This document shows positions 22,673 through 23,906 of a stretch of DNA of 23,906 bases, in pieces; positions within the stretch are counted from its first letter, which is position 1; the number at the start of each line of letters is the position of its first letter. The translations under genes were made by a program, and so were the position numbers. The notes below the pieces were generated by a model. That model saw only the letters and a list, made by a program, of their open reading frames with translations, searched no databases and was not told the origin of the DNA. The DNA comes from a virus, in the IMG/VR virus record IMGVR_UViG_3300046836_000121, positions 1-23,906 of that record; one strand, written 5' to 3'.

Positions 22673-23452
22673 TTACCGTCCCACGTTTGCACCGACCACC
22701 TCGAACTTGTGTGCCGCATCGTTGTCCACCGTGGCCTTGAACAGACTACCCGTGGCGATGTGGAAGATGACGATGCCCTCGGCGGGTTGGCCCGGGGCAG
22801 CGACAGAGCCCTCGTTCTTCAGGAACTCCAACTCGAACTCCGGCATGTACCGACGCCCGGGAGGCGCGGGTTTGTCGAGGAACTTCACCGTCCCGTCCTC
22901 GTTGAACTTGTCGCTCTCGTCGATGTACCCCGCAACAGACCCGACCGGCATGATCCACGGACCGTGCCAGAGAACCGGTACAGAGTAGATCGCGACGCCG
23001 AGTTTCCGCGCATCGGCGAGTGCCGTCTCACCATCGGGCGACGCCCACCGAGACGTGTTGAACAGACTGAACCGCTTGTGGTCGAGACCGTATCCGCGCT
23101 GGATACCCTTGCCCCACCACTCACCGAAGTGCGTGCCCTCACCGAGGGTCGAGATCAGGACATCCGCGTTGGCATCGACCCACGCACGGAAGCCCATGTT
23201 GTCCTTCTGGGGTGTGAGCATCCGGGTCCGTGACTGGGCGAAGACTTCGAACATCCCACCCTCGGCACGACGGATGACGACCGCAGCGTTGGTGCCATCG
23301 ATCTTCTCGGTGATGACGATGTCACGGTTCATGCGGCCGATCTTCGGCCATGCTTTGAACTCGGGAGCCATCGCGAGGAACCGCTCCTCTGCCTCCTTGG
23401 CAAGTTGCTTCTCCAGATGAAACTTCTCTAGTTGCTCAGGCGTTTTCTGCAT
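22673..23452 (-). CDS. RNA ligase, Rnl2-like nucleotidyltransferase (259 aa)
   Basis: Nucleotidyltransferase motif I is TEKIDGTNA, with catalytic K50 forming the AMP adduct. Motif III is GEWWGKGIQRGYG (residues 110-122). Motif IV is EGIVIFH (225-231) and motif V includes LFKATV (K239). The arrangement fits the Rnl2/RNA_ligase family that seals 3'-OH and 5'-phosphate RNA ends. It is shorter than T4 Rnl2 (334 aa) and lacks room for a full C-terminal domain. The ATG at 23452 has GGAGGG five bases upstream; a GTG at 23458 is less well placed. It overlaps the upstream gene by 17 nt. DNA ligase activity cannot be excluded. Confidence 0.75.
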   Translation of the reverse strand: MQKTPEQLEKFHLEKQLAKEAEERFLAMAPEFKAWPKIGRMNRDIVITEKIDGTNAAVVIRRAEGGMFEVFAQSRTRMLTPQKDNMGFRAWVDANADVLISTLGEGTHFGEWWGKGIQRGYGLDHKRFSLFNTSRWASPDGETALADARKLGVAIYSVPVLWHGPWIMPVGSVAGYIDESDKFNEDGTVKFLDKPAPPGRRYMPEFELEFLKNEGSVAAPGQPAEGIVIFHIATGSLFKATVDNDAAHKFEVVGANVGR

Positions 23453-23906
23453 CGGCACCCTCCACAGCGGTCTCCAGCGTCACGGCCTGAGCCGCCGCCT
23501 CGTCCGCGATCTTGTCCAGCACAGCCTGCTTCTCCGGGTTCGCCTGACCGGCCCACGACAGAGCCGCATCCTCAGACGACTGCAACTCCTCATCGGTCAC
23601 CGGCTCCGTGTGCGTCTCGGTCTCCAGCAACGTCGGGTGCGGGAGTCGGAACATCACCTTCCGCATGAGCACGACAACCATCAGGCCGCTGCCGTTGGGC
23701 AGAAGCGCCGACAACTGCCACTGCTCCGGACCGTTCACCTTCTCGGTGATATAGTCACCAGCCGTGCTAGTCGAAACGGACTTGGTGTTGAACTGAATCT
23801 TCGGGGCGATGAACCCGATCACACCCTCTTCCACCTCGGCAAGCTGTGACTTCGGGTAGTAGTGCGCGAGGTTCTGTTCGAGATCATACTTGCTCCAGTC
23901 CTCGGT
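23436..23906 (-). CDS. Hypothetical protein, 5' end outside window (at least 156 aa)
   Basis: The frame is open to the right edge, so the start lies beyond it; the GTG at 23834 is probably internal. The visible part has a folded-looking beta section (VIGFIAPKIQFNTKSVST, LSALLPNGSGLMVVVLM), then an acidic Ala/Glu-rich tail (ETETHTEPVTDEEL ... EGADAENA). It is the most upstream gene of the leftward operon seen here and overlaps the RNA ligase by 17 nt. No family was recognised. Confidence 0.55.
   Translation of the reverse strand, partial: TEDWSKYDLEQNLAHYYPKSQLAEVEEGVIGFIAPKIQFNTKSVSTSTAGDYITEKVNGPEQWQLSALLPNGSGLMVVVLMRKVMFRLPHPTLLETETHTEPVTDEELQSSEDAALSWAGQANPEKQAVLDKIADEAAAQAVTLETAVEGADAENA

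Noticed and set aside
1-23906. CRISPR arrays, insertion sequences, integrase or lysogeny repressor
   Set aside because: No regularly spaced repeats, transposase or integrase motifs, or classic repressor gene seen on either strand.

Overview
The window (about 60% GC by eye, dense, with short intergenic gaps) is the central part of a tailed double-stranded DNA bacteriophage genome. The left arm encodes large ejection-type proteins with 'large polyvalent' style domains. The right arm encodes a T7/Pol I-like family A DNA polymerase, a primase-polymerase and a RecA-fold ATPase. No capsid, portal, terminase, RNA polymerase or integrase gene lies in the window. The podovirus-like assignment therefore rests on gene style only, and the host cannot be named.

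Left arm, positions 1-11446, + strand, virion and lysis genes. It runs: the 3' end of a tail-fibre-like gene, two small tail or decoration-type proteins (one with a C1q/TNF-like jelly roll), four genes consistent with internal virion or DNA-ejection proteins (245, 364, 1462 and 840 aa), then a lysis cassette (97-aa TM plus coiled-coil protein, 140-aa GTA-type holin, 55-aa membrane peptide). Spacing is tight and most starts have good Shine-Dalgarno (SD) sequences.

Junction, 11447-11619. The two arms converge here. A strong, apparently bidirectional terminator is followed by a structured element on the - strand. It carries a consensus tRNA T-arm and acceptor 3' strand upstream of the perfectly complementary acceptor 5' strand and a tRNA-like D-loop. 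The order is that of a circularly permuted tRNA, and this is the most unusual feature of the window.

Right arm, 11620-23906, - strand, replication and metabolism. In transcription order from the right edge it runs: unknown partial gene, RNA ligase, PD-(D/E)XK nuclease, a 76-aa protein, a 156-aa protein overlapping the primase, AEP-type primase, a sigma70-like promoter with operator-like dyads, RecA/Sak4-like ATPase, a probable ssDNA-binding partner, a 252-aa unknown, an HNH endonuclease, a hairpin leader, family A DNA polymerase with an N-terminal UDG-like domain, a zinc-ribbon/MazG-like fusion protein, two small proteins, a T4-type lysozyme (endolysin), two micro-ORFs, a DnaQ-like 3'-5' exonuclease and two small terminal genes. 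Many neighbours are coupled by ATGA or TGATG overlaps. Primase, polymerase, ATPase, ssDNA binder and nucleases form a phage replication and recombination module. The endolysin is unusually placed inside it, on the opposite strand from the holin.
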